A DNA stretch of 64,000 nt from Desulfobulbaceae bacterium UBA2273 (GTDB lineage Bacteria > Desulfobacterota > Desulfobulbia > Desulfobulbales > Desulfurivibrionaceae): contig DDWZ01000032.1 in NCBI GenBank assembly GCA_002347095.1, forward strand, positions 1 through 64,000, given 5' to 3'. Under the pieces are notes generated by a model. That model was not told the DNA's origin. It saw only the letters and a list, made by a program, of their open reading frames with translations, and did no database searches. Shown in pieces: positions 9,323 through 17,360 of this stretch. Every line of letters begins with the position of its first letter. Position 1 is the first letter of the stretch. The position numbers and the translations under genes were made by a program.

Positions 9323-9496
9323 GGGGTTGAGTGCAGGTCGCGTTGTGATGATATTCGGCGAAAATTGTTCGGAACACCGTAGAATTTCACTGAAATCATA
9401 GTCGGTTGGGCAAGGGTTTGTCAAACGGTTTCCACGGAAGGGCTGTATTGCGTAAGAAATAAAAACCTGTTAGAAACTGCGGCCAAGGAGGCTTTC

Positions 9497-10327
9497 ATGG
9501 AGAAGAGAACCCAAAAAACAGAGATTGTCCTGCCGGTTGCCGGTCATGGGGCCGTCCTGATCGATACCCATTGCCACCTTGATATGCCGGCCTATCAGGC
9601 CGATTGTGAGGCGGTGCTGGCTCGGGCCTTGGCGGCTGGAGTCACCCGGATCATCACTGTGGGCATTGATCTGGAAAGCTCGCGCCGGGCCATTGGCCTG
9701 GCTGAACAGCATGAAGGCGTCTATGCCACGGTGGGGGTGCATCCCCATAATGTCGCGGAGCTTGCTGAGAGTGATTACCCAGAGTTGCGCGTGCTGTGCC
9801 GTCATCCCAAGGTCGTGGCCTACGGCGAGATCGGTCTGGATTATGTGAAAAACTACGCGCCGGTTGCTCTGCAAAAGGTCCATTTCGCCCGGCAGGTCGC
9901 TTTGGCAAAAGAAGTGCAACTGCCCCTGGTGGTCCACGACCGGGAGGCCCATGACGATATCATGGAGATGCTTGAGGCTTCCGGTCCGTTTCCCGCCGGA
10001 GGGGTGATGCACTGCTTTTCCGGGGATGCAACCTTTGCCAAGCGGGTGCTGGCCTTGGGGTTTCATATTTCCATCCCCGGGGTGGTGACTTTTGCCAAGG
10101 CCGGGATGCTTCAGGAGGCGGTGCGCGAGATTCCGATCGAGGCGCTGGTTCTTGAGACGGATGGGCCTTTCCTTGCCCCGGCGCCCCAGCGCGGAAAACG
10201 GAACGAACCGCGCCTGCTGCTCTTTACCGCCCGCAAGGTAGCGGAGCTGAAAGGCCTCTCGCTGGAGGAGGTGGCCAGGCAGACCACCAGGAACGCTGTG
10301 CGGCTTTTTGGGATTGAAGAACGGTGA
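9497..10327 (+). CDS. tatD: TatD family metal-dependent hydrolase
   Basis: 276 residues, a TIM-barrel metallohydrolase of the TatD/YcfH DNase family. Metal ligands are visible: His25 and His27 in IDTHCHLD, the Glu in VAYGEIGLDY, the His in LVVHDREAHDD, the His in MHCFSG, and the catalytic Asp in VLETDGPFLAP. Characterised members are 3-prime to 5-prime exonucleases or deoxyribonucleases; substrate specificity within the family is variable. An unusual 20-residue leader precedes the first beta strand, but the upstream CAAGGAGG supports this start. The gene overlaps the following yggS start by four bases. Confidence 0.93.
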   Translation: MEKRTQKTEIVLPVAGHGAVLIDTHCHLDMPAYQADCEAVLARALAAGVTRIITVGIDLESSRRAIGLAEQHEGVYATVGVHPHNVAELAESDYPELRVLCRHPKVVAYGEIGLDYVKNYAPVALQKVHFARQVALAKEVQLPLVVHDREAHDDIMEMLEASGPFPAGGVMHCFSGDATFAKRVLALGFHISIPGVVTFAKAGMLQEAVREIPIEALVLETDGPFLAPAPQRGKRNEPRLLLFTARKVAELKGLSLEEVARQTTRNAVRLFGIEER

Positions 10328-11034
10328 AACAGATGGGAACGGTGGCGGAAAATATCGAGGCAATCCGGGCCAGGATCCTGGGTGCGGCGCAACGGGCCGG
10401 GCGCGATCCGCATTCGGTGCGCCTGGTGGCGGTGAGCAAACACCAGCCGCTTGAGGCGATCCGGGAGGCCATGGCTGCCGGACAGGCTGTTTTCGGCGAG
10501 AATTACCTGCAGGAGGCCGAGACCAAGATCACGGCCCTTGGCCAGCCAGCGGCCTGGCATTGCATCGGGCGCCTGCAGTCCAACAAGGCCAGGATCGCGG
10601 CGGAGATTTTTGACTGCATTGAAACCATCGACCGGCTCAAGCTCGCCAAGGCGCTGGAAACGAGGCTCGCCGAGCTGGGCAAGACCATGCCTGTCCTGGT
10701 GCAAGTTAACGTGGGCGGCGAGGCGCAGAAGGCCGGAGTTGCCCCGGAGGAAGCCGGACAACTGTGCCGCGATCTGGAGCAGTTTCCGCACCTGAGCCTG
10801 CAAGGACTCATGACCATGCCGCCTTTTGTCGAAGACCCGGAAGAAAGCCGGGGATATTTCCGTCGGCTTCGCTTGCTGGGGGAAGAGCTTGCGGCCCAGG
10901 GGTTCCTCGGCCGGCAGGGGATGGTGGAGCTTTCCATGGGGATGTCCGGGGATTTCGAAGTGGCCATCGAGGAAGGCGCCACCTTGGTGCGGGTGGGTAC
11001 GGCGTTGTTCGGCGAGAGGGACCAGGCGGTCTAG
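10324..11034 (+). CDS. yggS: YggS family pyridoxal phosphate homeostasis protein
   Basis: 236 residues, a single alanine-racemase-like TIM barrel of the YggS/PROSC (PLPBP) family. PLP is expected on Lys39 in VRLVAVSKHQP. Other landmarks are VFGENYLQEA, WHCIGRLQSNKA, VQVNVGGEAQKAG and the phosphate-binding LSMGMSGDFEVAIEEGATLV. The family buffers free pyridoxal phosphate and has no confirmed enzymatic turnover. It starts at a GTG overlapping the tatD stop; an ATG nine bases later is an alternative. Its own stop codon falls inside the left arm of the repeat element at 11031-11199. Confidence 0.95.
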   Translation: MKQMGTVAENIEAIRARILGAAQRAGRDPHSVRLVAVSKHQPLEAIREAMAAGQAVFGENYLQEAETKITALGQPAAWHCIGRLQSNKARIAAEIFDCIETIDRLKLAKALETRLAELGKTMPVLVQVNVGGEAQKAGVAPEEAGQLCRDLEQFPHLSLQGLMTMPPFVEDPEESRGYFRRLRLLGEELAAQGFLGRQGMVELSMGMSGDFEVAIEEGATLVRVGTALFGERDQAV

Positions 11035-11199
11035 AAGGATGTTGAAAAAAGCCGTTCTGGCCTTTTTCAACCACGATCGGCCAGAAGTGAATTCTGTCCG
11101 ATCTCACAATTTCATCGAGTTGGAACTCGTTGAAATTGGCGATCCATCCCTGGATCGCACGCAGGGCGTCGAAAAACAAGTTTTTCAACACCCTGCTAG
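11031..11199. repeat. MITE-like element with four consecutive hairpins
   Basis: A 169-bp non-coding element bounded by 19-bp terminal inverted repeats (11031-11049 and 11181-11199) that match at 17 of 19 positions and begin or end with CTAG. It contains four hairpins in a row: 11041-11053 with 11059-11071 (12 of 13 pairs); 11108-11121 with 11124-11137 (13 of 14); 11139-11146 with 11151-11158 (8 of 8); 11161-11177 with 11180-11196 (15 of 17). No protein is encoded. The CTAG at each end could be a 4-bp target duplication. The first hairpin could also end transcription of tatD-yggS. Confidence 0.75.
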
Positions 11200-11266
11200 A
11201 AATTTTTCTCAATGACCGCCTGGCCGGGTACAGGCGTGGTTTTTACGGTCGGAGTCTCAGCCCTGT

Positions 11267-11650
11267 TCAGCGGCTGCGCCCGCCGCCAGGTCCCATGCCG
11301 CTGCCAGGACCCATGCCGCCGCCAGGACCCATGCCGCCGCCACCGGGGCCCATGCCGCCACCCATTGCCGGCGGCTCATCGGGAAGGGTCACGCCGCGCT
11401 CTTTGGCAAGGGTTTTCATCCGTTCGTGGTGTTCCTTGCGGATTTTTTCGCGTTCCCCCACGGTCTTGGCGGCGCGCATTTTCAAACGATACTCCTCCCG
11501 CTCCTGCTGCGTCATCATTTGACTGCCGTAGATCTGCTCTTGCGTTTGGATTTGTTGCTGGGCGCGTACTTGATCGGCCGCTGCCGCAATGCCCAAGGAA
11601 AGCGCCAGAACAGCGATTATCGCGGACAGCATCATCAATTTTTTCAGCAT
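11267..11650 (-). CDS. Small secreted protein with Met-Gly-Pro-Gly repeat tail
   Basis: 127 residues. A signal peptide (residues 1-24, ending AAAA) is followed by a Gln/Glu/Arg-rich helical segment (about 27-85, QQQIQTQEQIYGSQMMTQQE and onward). The C-terminal tail of about 34 residues is made of repeated MGPGGG units with variants. The helical part resembles small periplasmic helical proteins but shows no Spy/CpxP signature I can defend. The methionine-rich tail might bind soft metals such as copper, which would fit the copper genes 7 kb away; this is speculation. AGGAGGCAAT gives a good ribosome binding site. It is convergent with yggS and the repeat element, and divergent from the U32 gene. 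Confidence 0.7.
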   Translation of the reverse strand: MLKKLMMLSAIIAVLALSLGIAAAADQVRAQQQIQTQEQIYGSQMMTQQEREEYRLKMRAAKTVGEREKIRKEHHERMKTLAKERGVTLPDEPPAMGGGMGPGGGGMGPGGGMGPGSGMGPGGGRSR

Positions 11651-11915
11651 ATTGCCTCCTGTTACGTGTGGGTGCTAAAAAATGCGAAAACCCATCCCCC
11701 CCCCGGGGTGTTGGGGCAACGCCCTGTTGCTGGCAAGCGTGCTATTTTCCCGATGTATCGTTGGAAAATATCCCTGATAAACTCTTTGCTATCAGCATGG
11801 AGAATTCCGCCGTTGATGTCAATCAAGAAAAACTGCATCGTAAAGATGGAGGCGGGAGCGCTACCGCCTGATTTTGCCGGAGGCGGATCGACTCCCGATC
11901 TGGTACAGTGGGACC

Positions 11916-14165
11916 ATGGAAAAACAACCTGCACGAAACATGGAACTGCTTGCCCCGGCCGGCACCATCGAGGCCTTTGAGGCGGCGGTGGAGAGCGGCG
12001 CCGACGCCATCTATATCGGCGCCCCGGCCTTTAACGCCAGGGCCCTGGCTCGCCATTTCTCCCTGGCCGAGGTGGCGGCCATGATCGACCATGCCCACAA
12101 GAACCGGGTCAAGGTCTATCTGGCCATGAACAGCCTGATGAAGGAAAACGAGATCGGCAAGGCGGTGGAGGAGTTGGCCGCCCTTGAGGCCCTCAAGGCC
12201 GACGCCCTCATCATTCAGGATCTCGGCATCTCCTACCTGGCCCGCAAGTTTTTTCCCGGGTTGCGGTTGCATGCCAGCACCCTCATGGGCGCGCACAATT
12301 CCCTCAATGTGAGGCAGTTTGCCGAGATGGGCTTTAAGCGTGTGGTGCTGGCCCGGGAGATGACCTTAAACGAGATAGGCCAGATCCATGAGCAATGCCC
12401 GGTGGAGCTTGAGGTGTTTGTCCATGGGGCGCTCTGTTTCGCCTATTCGGGGTTGTGTTTGTTCAGCAGCTATCTTGGCGGCAAAAGCGGCCTGAGGGGC
12501 CGTTGCGTCCAACCTTGCCGCAGGCGTTATACCTGGGGGAGCAAGGGCCGCGGAACTGGGGCTCCGGCCGGGTATCTCTTTTCCATGAACGATCTGGCCG
12601 GGCTTGAGGTGATTCCCCAACTGCGGCGGGCCGGGGTCAGTTCGCTCAAGATCGAGGGCAGGATGCGCAGCTCTCAGTATGTGGCTTCGGTGGTCAAGGC
12701 CTACCGGCTGGCCCTGGATAATCCCGCAACCCCGGAGGTGTTGACCGAGGCGAAAGAGCTGCTGGAACAGGCCATGGGCCGCAAAGCTTCGTTGGGTTAT
12801 TTTAAAAAGGGGCAGCCTACGGACATCATCGCCCCGCAGCACTCGGGAAATATCGGCCTGTTTCTGGGCAAGACCGAGAAGGTTACTTCCAACCGGGCCC
12901 AGATGACCCTGAAAGAGCCGCTTCGGGTCGGCGATCGGCTGCGCATCCATCAGGAAGGCTCGGGCGAGCGCCAGGCTTTTACCCTCAAAGGGTTGTGGCA
13001 GGGCAAGATGGCCCTGGAAACAGCCAAGGCGGGGAGCAGGGTGCAGGTGGATTTGCCGCCGGGTGCGCAATGGGGCGATAGCCTTTACAAGGTGGACCTG
13101 GGCGAGCGCCGCCAGCAGGCCGCGAAGAAGGCTATCCAGCCTGGTTTGTTCAGCAAGAAGGTCGCGAATCTGGTTGATCCGCGCAAGCTGGCGCAGATTG
13201 CCCATTTTCTGCGCCAGCCGGTCAATAGATCAAGTGTGGTCAAGGTTCGGGAGGAACGGCCCGACCGCGGGCAGGCCCAAGGCCGCCACGGTACGCCTTC
13301 GGCGCAGTTGCCTCTGGAGTGGTGGCTGAAGATCGATGATTTTGATCTGCTCAAGGTGAAGATGCCCACAGTGCCATCGCGGCTGGTTATCACCCTGACC
13401 CGCCAGACCTTTGCCCAACTTTCCCGCCAGCAGAAACGCTTGACCACCTACCGGCGGCGGCTGGTGTGGGCCCTGCCCCCGGTGATTTTGGAGGAGGATC
13501 TGCGGTTTTACCGCGACACCATCGGCCATCTGCGCAACAGCGGATACAATGCCTGGCAGATCGGCCATATCGGCCAGCGGCTGCTTTTTGCGGCGGATGT
13601 CCAGGTCGCAGGTGCGCCGGACGGGGAAAGCCATCCGTCCGGCCGGAAAAAAGGGCGGGCAGGAAAACCGCCGGCCGAGAGGCTGCTTCTTTGTGGCGAC
13701 TACACCCTGAATATTTTGAACAGCATGAGCGTGCAGGCCCTGGCCGGACTCGGGCTCGGCAATGTCCAACTGGCCATTGAAACCGACCGGCAGAACCTGT
13801 TTGATGTTTTCTCCCGCAAAAACGCGTTGCCCGTGGGCATGACCATTTTTGGACAGCCTCCGCTTTTCACCGCCCGGCTGGCCTCGTCCTTTTTTAAATA
13901 CGATCAACCCCTGGTCAGCCCCAAGGGCGAGGTGATTATCCTCAAGCAGTGCTGGGGCCAGACCGTGGCCGTGGCTGACCAGCCTTTTTCCCTTGTGCCG
14001 CACTGTACCGAACTTGCCTCGCGGGGCGTTGCGTATGGGGTGGTCGATCTCTCCCACATGCATCCCAGGCCGGACGAACTGGCCGCGGTATTCCGCCAGT
14101 CCGGCCAGCCTGGACGTGGAGGGCGCAGGCTCAGAACCTTCAACTATACGGGGACGTTGTTGTGA
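11916..14165 (+). CDS. Peptidase U32 family protein (long form)
   Basis: 749 residues from the ATG at 11916. The N-terminal half is the U32 barrel: MELLAPAGTIEAFEAAVESG at the start, VKVYLAMNSLMKENE, and the family signature ELEVFVHGALCFAYSG with cysteines continuing in GLRGRCVQPCRRRY (about residues 168-205). The long C-terminal half matches the layout of RlhA-type U32 proteins with a DUF3656-like region. E. coli RlhA and TrhP act in hydroxylation of 23S rRNA C2501 and tRNA uridine-34, so RNA modification is more likely than proteolysis. Two basic low-complexity inserts (about 450-468 and 568-588) are unusual. A TTG at 11874 could extend the N-terminus but lacks conserved sequence. Confidence 0.88.
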   Translation: MEKQPARNMELLAPAGTIEAFEAAVESGADAIYIGAPAFNARALARHFSLAEVAAMIDHAHKNRVKVYLAMNSLMKENEIGKAVEELAALEALKADALIIQDLGISYLARKFFPGLRLHASTLMGAHNSLNVRQFAEMGFKRVVLAREMTLNEIGQIHEQCPVELEVFVHGALCFAYSGLCLFSSYLGGKSGLRGRCVQPCRRRYTWGSKGRGTGAPAGYLFSMNDLAGLEVIPQLRRAGVSSLKIEGRMRSSQYVASVVKAYRLALDNPATPEVLTEAKELLEQAMGRKASLGYFKKGQPTDIIAPQHSGNIGLFLGKTEKVTSNRAQMTLKEPLRVGDRLRIHQEGSGERQAFTLKGLWQGKMALETAKAGSRVQVDLPPGAQWGDSLYKVDLGERRQQAAKKAIQPGLFSKKVANLVDPRKLAQIAHFLRQPVNRSSVVKVREERPDRGQAQGRHGTPSAQLPLEWWLKIDDFDLLKVKMPTVPSRLVITLTRQTFAQLSRQQKRLTTYRRRLVWALPPVILEEDLRFYRDTIGHLRNSGYNAWQIGHIGQRLLFAADVQVAGAPDGESHPSGRKKGRAGKPPAERLLLCGDYTLNILNSMSVQALAGLGLGNVQLAIETDRQNLFDVFSRKNALPVGMTIFGQPPLFTARLASSFFKYDQPLVSPKGEVIILKQCWGQTVAVADQPFSLVPHCTELASRGVAYGVVDLSHMHPRPDELAAVFRQSGQPGRGGRRLRTFNYTGTLL

Positions 14166-14194
14166 ATCAGGGTGAAGTTGTTTGTTGAGTTGTG

Positions 14195-14213
14195 TGCGGC
14201 CAGCCTGGCCGCA
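14195..14213 (+). terminator. Possible terminator after the U32 gene
   Basis: A perfect 8-bp inverted repeat (TGCGGCCA with TGGCCGCA, 3-base loop) lies 30 bp after the U32 stop. It is followed by TTGTGTT, a weak T tract. It sits between convergent genes. Confidence 0.4.
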
Positions 14214-14225
14214 TTGTGTTCAGGC

Positions 14226-14441
14226 TCAGGAAAAACCCGATTTTGTGGAACAGCCCGAGAGCGCTCCCGAGGGGATGGAGTTTGACCCGGAGGAAATCCG
14301 GAAACTTGAGGCGGAGATGGTTTTTTTTACCGCGTTGCTGCCGCATTTCGGGCAGACCGGCTCAGGGGCGGTTTCTGAGGAGGTGACAATGGTCTCAAAC
14401 AGCCCCTTGCACTCCTGGCAGCGGTATTCATAGATGGGCAT
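14226..14441 (-). CDS. FmdB family zinc-ribbon protein
   Basis: 71 residues starting at MPIYEYRCQEC, the hallmark N-terminus of FmdB-type regulatory proteins. Four cysteines (8, 11, 30 and 33, in C-x2-C...CPKC) form the zinc ribbon, followed by the typical VKKTISASSFRI strand and a Ser/Gly-rich tail. The family name comes from a putative regulator of formamidase genes, but the cellular role is generally unknown. AAGGAGAATGCC precedes the start; longer in-frame versions up to 14486 lack the canonical N-terminus. It is convergent with the U32 gene. Confidence 0.88.
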   Translation of the reverse strand: MPIYEYRCQECKGLFETIVTSSETAPEPVCPKCGSNAVKKTISASSFRISSGSNSIPSGALSGCSTKSGFS

Positions 14442-14507
14442 GGCATTCTCCTTGGAAATTGCTGATCGGGTCTGCTTCCATGGCATGGATAGAGTTTAAG
14501 TCTTTTC

Positions 14508-14645
14508 TTAACCTTTGTCCAGGTTAAAATGTTTCCTGATGGCGTGTGTCCTGAAGACCAGGGTGGAGAGCAGGGTGCAGAGGGCGACCAACCCGAGGAT
14601 CAGTGCGAGACGCAGCCAGGGAAGCTCCTGGGACTGACGGAGCAT
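14508..14645 (-). CDS. Possible 45-residue single-pass membrane protein
   Basis: An ATG-to-stop frame of 45 codons. Residues 1-12 are polar, residues 13-31 form a convincing transmembrane helix (LALILGLVALCTLLSTLVF), and a short basic tail RTHAIRKHFNLDKG follows. No convincing ribosome binding site precedes it (AAGG about 12 bases upstream). It could be a genuine small membrane protein or the decayed end of a larger one. The 236 bp on its upstream side (14646-14881) show no further coding sequence I can support. Confidence 0.3.
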   Translation of the reverse strand: MLRQSQELPWLRLALILGLVALCTLLSTLVFRTHAIRKHFNLDKG

Positions 14646-14881
14646 GGCAAGCTGACCTTGCGGTAACAAGCCATTCCACCGCGCCCGCCGCGAGCACCTA
14701 ACCAGCCGGCAATGCAGGCAGAAGCTGGAGAATCGTCTTCCTTATTGGAGAGTTGTGACTCTTCTGTGGAAAAACCCGGCTGGAAAGGGTTCTTTCGATG
14801 ATGGGCTGTGTAACTCGACAGTTTCAGCTCATTCCTGTCGCCGTAGCTTACAATTTGGTCAAAACCCTGAGATGAGAGCGT

Positions 14882-15499
14882 TCACGGCACCCTGAAAAGA
14901 ATCGGTAGCACCCCCATCTGTTGCAGCCTTTCAATGAAGTGAAACACGATATAAAGCCAGATGAACATGGTGGCATCCAGCAGTGACCGCCGGTAGACTC
15001 GGATATTGACCTGATAAAAATCAGGTTCTTTAAGCAGGCGCAGCCGGGGAATAAAACGCGGCACCCTTTTCAGGTATTCGGCATAAGCCTCGCCGAATCG
15101 GGCCAGCAGGTATCTTTCCTCCGATCGGACCACAAACTGATAATAGAGCAGAAAGACCAGGGGCGCCAGTGTTAGGATCAGCAGATTTTCCGAGACCAGT
15201 CCCGTGCCGACTACGCCGATAAAGCTGAAGAGGTAGAGCGGATTGCGAACCGCCGAGTAGGGGCCGCTCGTAATGACCATCTCATCCTTGTAGCCGCTGG
15301 CATACACCGAGCTCCACAGCCGGCCGAAGGTGCAGACCACAATCAGAAAAAGGCCCGCAACCTCGAAGAGCAGGTCAATGGGGCTGTCTCTTTTCCAGGA
15401 ATGGGTGGAAAAGAGAAGAAGGAACAGGAATCCGAAAACGAGCATCCAAGAGACACCCTTCCGGTATTTTTGAGACCAGGTCAGACTTGGTAGGGTCAT
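14882..15499 (-). CDS. Isoprenylcysteine carboxyl methyltransferase-like membrane protein
   Basis: 205 residues with about four to five hydrophobic segments. The C-terminal half carries the signature of ICMT/phospholipid methyltransferase-like proteins: YSAVRNPLYLFSFIGVVGTG, then VRSEERYLLARFGEAYAEYL and a closing VPRFIPRL. Bacterial members are integral membrane methyltransferases using S-adenosylmethionine, but their substrates are mostly unknown; they do not act on prenylated proteins as in eukaryotes. The gene is transcribed with the same polarity as the TSUP gene upstream, with 81 bp between them. A second member of this family occurs at the right edge of the window. Confidence 0.8.
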   Translation of the reverse strand: MTLPSLTWSQKYRKGVSWMLVFGFLFLLLFSTHSWKRDSPIDLLFEVAGLFLIVVCTFGRLWSSVYASGYKDEMVITSGPYSAVRNPLYLFSFIGVVGTGLVSENLLILTLAPLVFLLYYQFVVRSEERYLLARFGEAYAEYLKRVPRFIPRLRLLKEPDFYQVNIRVYRRSLLDATMFIWLYIVFHFIERLQQMGVLPILFRVP

Positions 15500-15580
15500 G
15501 ATGTATCCTTGCTTGTTTGTCTTGTGCTATAGCCAAAGGGCAGAAGTTTCGTTTAAGCAGGCAAGCTGCTCAACTCAGCT

Positions 15581-16354
15581 TTAGATGATCCCGCTTCCGA
15601 GCAGGATGGCAATCAGGAAAAGCATGACCGCCACCAGAACCTGTACGGCGCGGAGCGTCACCTTCCGTAACAGGCGGCTGCCCACAAAAGCGCCGATGAA
15701 GGCGGCCAGGGTGGCAATCAGGATGAGGGGCAGGTTGCCCACGACCTCCGCTGATCCGAGGAGATCCGCATAGACGGTGAGGCGGGAAAAATCAACCAGG
15801 GCGGCGATGACCACGCCCGTGCCGATGAAGGCCTCCTTGTCCAGGCCGCTCTTGACGAGAAAGGTGCTGCGAAAGGCGCCCTGATTGCCGGAGAGCCCCC
15901 CGAAAAACCCGCTCAGGATTCCCCCCGCCGGGATGTATTTCCGGCTGATGGCGAGCTGTTTGGTGGCAGGAAACAATTCGAGCGCGGAAAATCCGGCCAT
16001 GAGCAGGGCGACGACGAGCTTGACCGGGTGGATCATGAACTGCCGATCATTGAGCAGATAAGCGTAAAGCGGCGCAAGATCAGCCAGCCACAGGAGCACC
16101 GTGGCGCCTGCGAAGCTTGCCAGAAAAGCGGGCAGGCCGAAAAGCAGCACGATATGCCAGTCCGCCCGTCGGCTGAAGAGGCAGACCTTGAAGAGATTGT
16201 TGGCGAAGTGAACCAGCGCGGTTTGGGCAATGGCTATCTCGACCGGGAAAAAAACGGCGAAAACCGGCATGAGCAGGGTTCCCAGGCCGAAGCCGGAGAA
16301 GAGGGTTAAGCCCGAGGCCAGCAGGGTTGCGGTGCAGATGATCAGATAATCCAT
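15581..16354 (-). CDS. TSUP (TauE/SafE) family anion permease
   Basis: 257 residues from the ATG at 16354, preceded by AAGGAAA. About eight hydrophobic segments are visible. Family features are the N-terminal ASGLTLFSGFGLGTLLMPVF and the central internal-repeat Gly-Gly motif GILSGFFGGLSGNQGAFRST. TSUP proteins move sulfite, sulfoacetate, taurine-derived or other organosulfur anions across the inner membrane, usually as exporters; the substrate here is not predictable. A sulfur anion would suit a sulfur-metabolising anaerobe, but that is inference. A longer reading frame to 16498 overlaps the end of uppP and has no matching conserved sequence. Confidence 0.85.
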   Translation of the reverse strand: MDYLIICTATLLASGLTLFSGFGLGTLLMPVFAVFFPVEIAIAQTALVHFANNLFKVCLFSRRADWHIVLLFGLPAFLASFAGATVLLWLADLAPLYAYLLNDRQFMIHPVKLVVALLMAGFSALELFPATKQLAISRKYIPAGGILSGFFGGLSGNQGAFRSTFLVKSGLDKEAFIGTGVVIAALVDFSRLTVYADLLGSAEVVGNLPLILIATLAAFIGAFVGSRLLRKVTLRAVQVLVAVMLFLIAILLGSGII

Positions 16355-16392
16355 GAGATTTTTTTCCTTGTTGTTGACGGTTTCCGCCGGGC

Positions 16393-17220
16393 TTACAGCA
16401 GCAAGCCGCCTGCCCATAGGCTGGCGAAGATGGCCAGGGCGATCCGGTAGGTGCCGAAAATCGAGAGGCTGTGCCGGTTGAGGTAGCCGACCAGCCATTT
16501 CACGGCCAGGGCGGCCGAGACGGTGGCAAAGAAAAAACCGGTCAGCATGGTGTGCCAGCCGTAGGCCTGCACCATGAGCCAGCCGCCCTGCATTGCCTTA
16601 TACCCGGTGGCGGCCATCAGGGTCAACACCCCCAGCAGAAAACTGAATTCCACCGCGCTGCTCAGGCTCAAGCCCGCCAGGCTGCCAGCCAGGATGGTGA
16701 CCAGGCTGCGGCTGGTGCCGGGCCACAGGGCCAGGCACTGGGCCGCCCCGATCAGCAGGGCCATGCGCCAGTTGAGTATCTCCAGGCCTGCGTCTTCAGC
16801 CGCCGTTTCCGGCCGGTCCATCTGTCGCCGACCGGAAACGAGGAGAATGGCCAGGCCGCCGACAAACCAGGCGCCGATGATCGGCCACAAGCCGAAAAGG
16901 CATTCTTCGACGAGCGAGCCAAACAATAATCCAGCCACGGCAGCCGGTAAAAAAGCCACGACGATGTTGCCGGCCAGGGCCAGACCGGCCCGGTCCCGGC
17001 CAAGCAGGCCGTTGAGCATCCGTTTGACCTGGGCCCGATAAAGCCCCAGCACCGCAAGGATCGCCCCGGCCTGGATACAGACCGCATAGGCCCCGGCGGC
17101 CTGATTCGCCGGAATGCCCAGGAGCCGCTGGGTCAGAATGAGATGGCCGGTGGAGCTGACCGGCAGATACTCGGTCACCCCTTCGACAATTCCCAACAGC
17201 ATGGCCTGCCACCAATCCAT
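16393..17220 (-). CDS. uppP: Undecaprenyl-diphosphatase UppP (BacA)
   Basis: 275 residues from the ATG at 17220. AGGAG is eight bases upstream, which favours this over a GTG three codons earlier. UppP dephosphorylates undecaprenyl pyrophosphate at the outer face of the inner membrane to recycle the carrier lipid for peptidoglycan and surface sugars, and gives bacitracin resistance. Motifs: EGVTEYLPVSSTGHLIL (Glu13, Glu17, Ser23, His26) and the PGTSRS loop with following Thr in the second half. Roughly eight membrane segments. It is downstream in the same direction as the GtrA-GT2-GT83 operon, whose products probably consume the same carrier. Confidence 0.96.
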   Translation of the reverse strand: MDWWQAMLLGIVEGVTEYLPVSSTGHLILTQRLLGIPANQAAGAYAVCIQAGAILAVLGLYRAQVKRMLNGLLGRDRAGLALAGNIVVAFLPAAVAGLLFGSLVEECLFGLWPIIGAWFVGGLAILLVSGRRQMDRPETAAEDAGLEILNWRMALLIGAAQCLALWPGTSRSLVTILAGSLAGLSLSSAVEFSFLLGVLTLMAATGYKAMQGGWLMVQAYGWHTMLTGFFFATVSAALAVKWLVGYLNRHSLSIFGTYRIALAIFASLWAGGLLL

Positions 17221-17360
17221 CGTTATCACTCCTGTTGCAAAAAATCAAAATTACACGCTATTCATTCGGGTAGGGCGATAAATGTTTTATTGTCCATCCA
17301 TGATGCTGCAGAAAACCGTAGACAAAGGCCGGGACCGTCTTGTGGCCAGAAGACGCTGCC

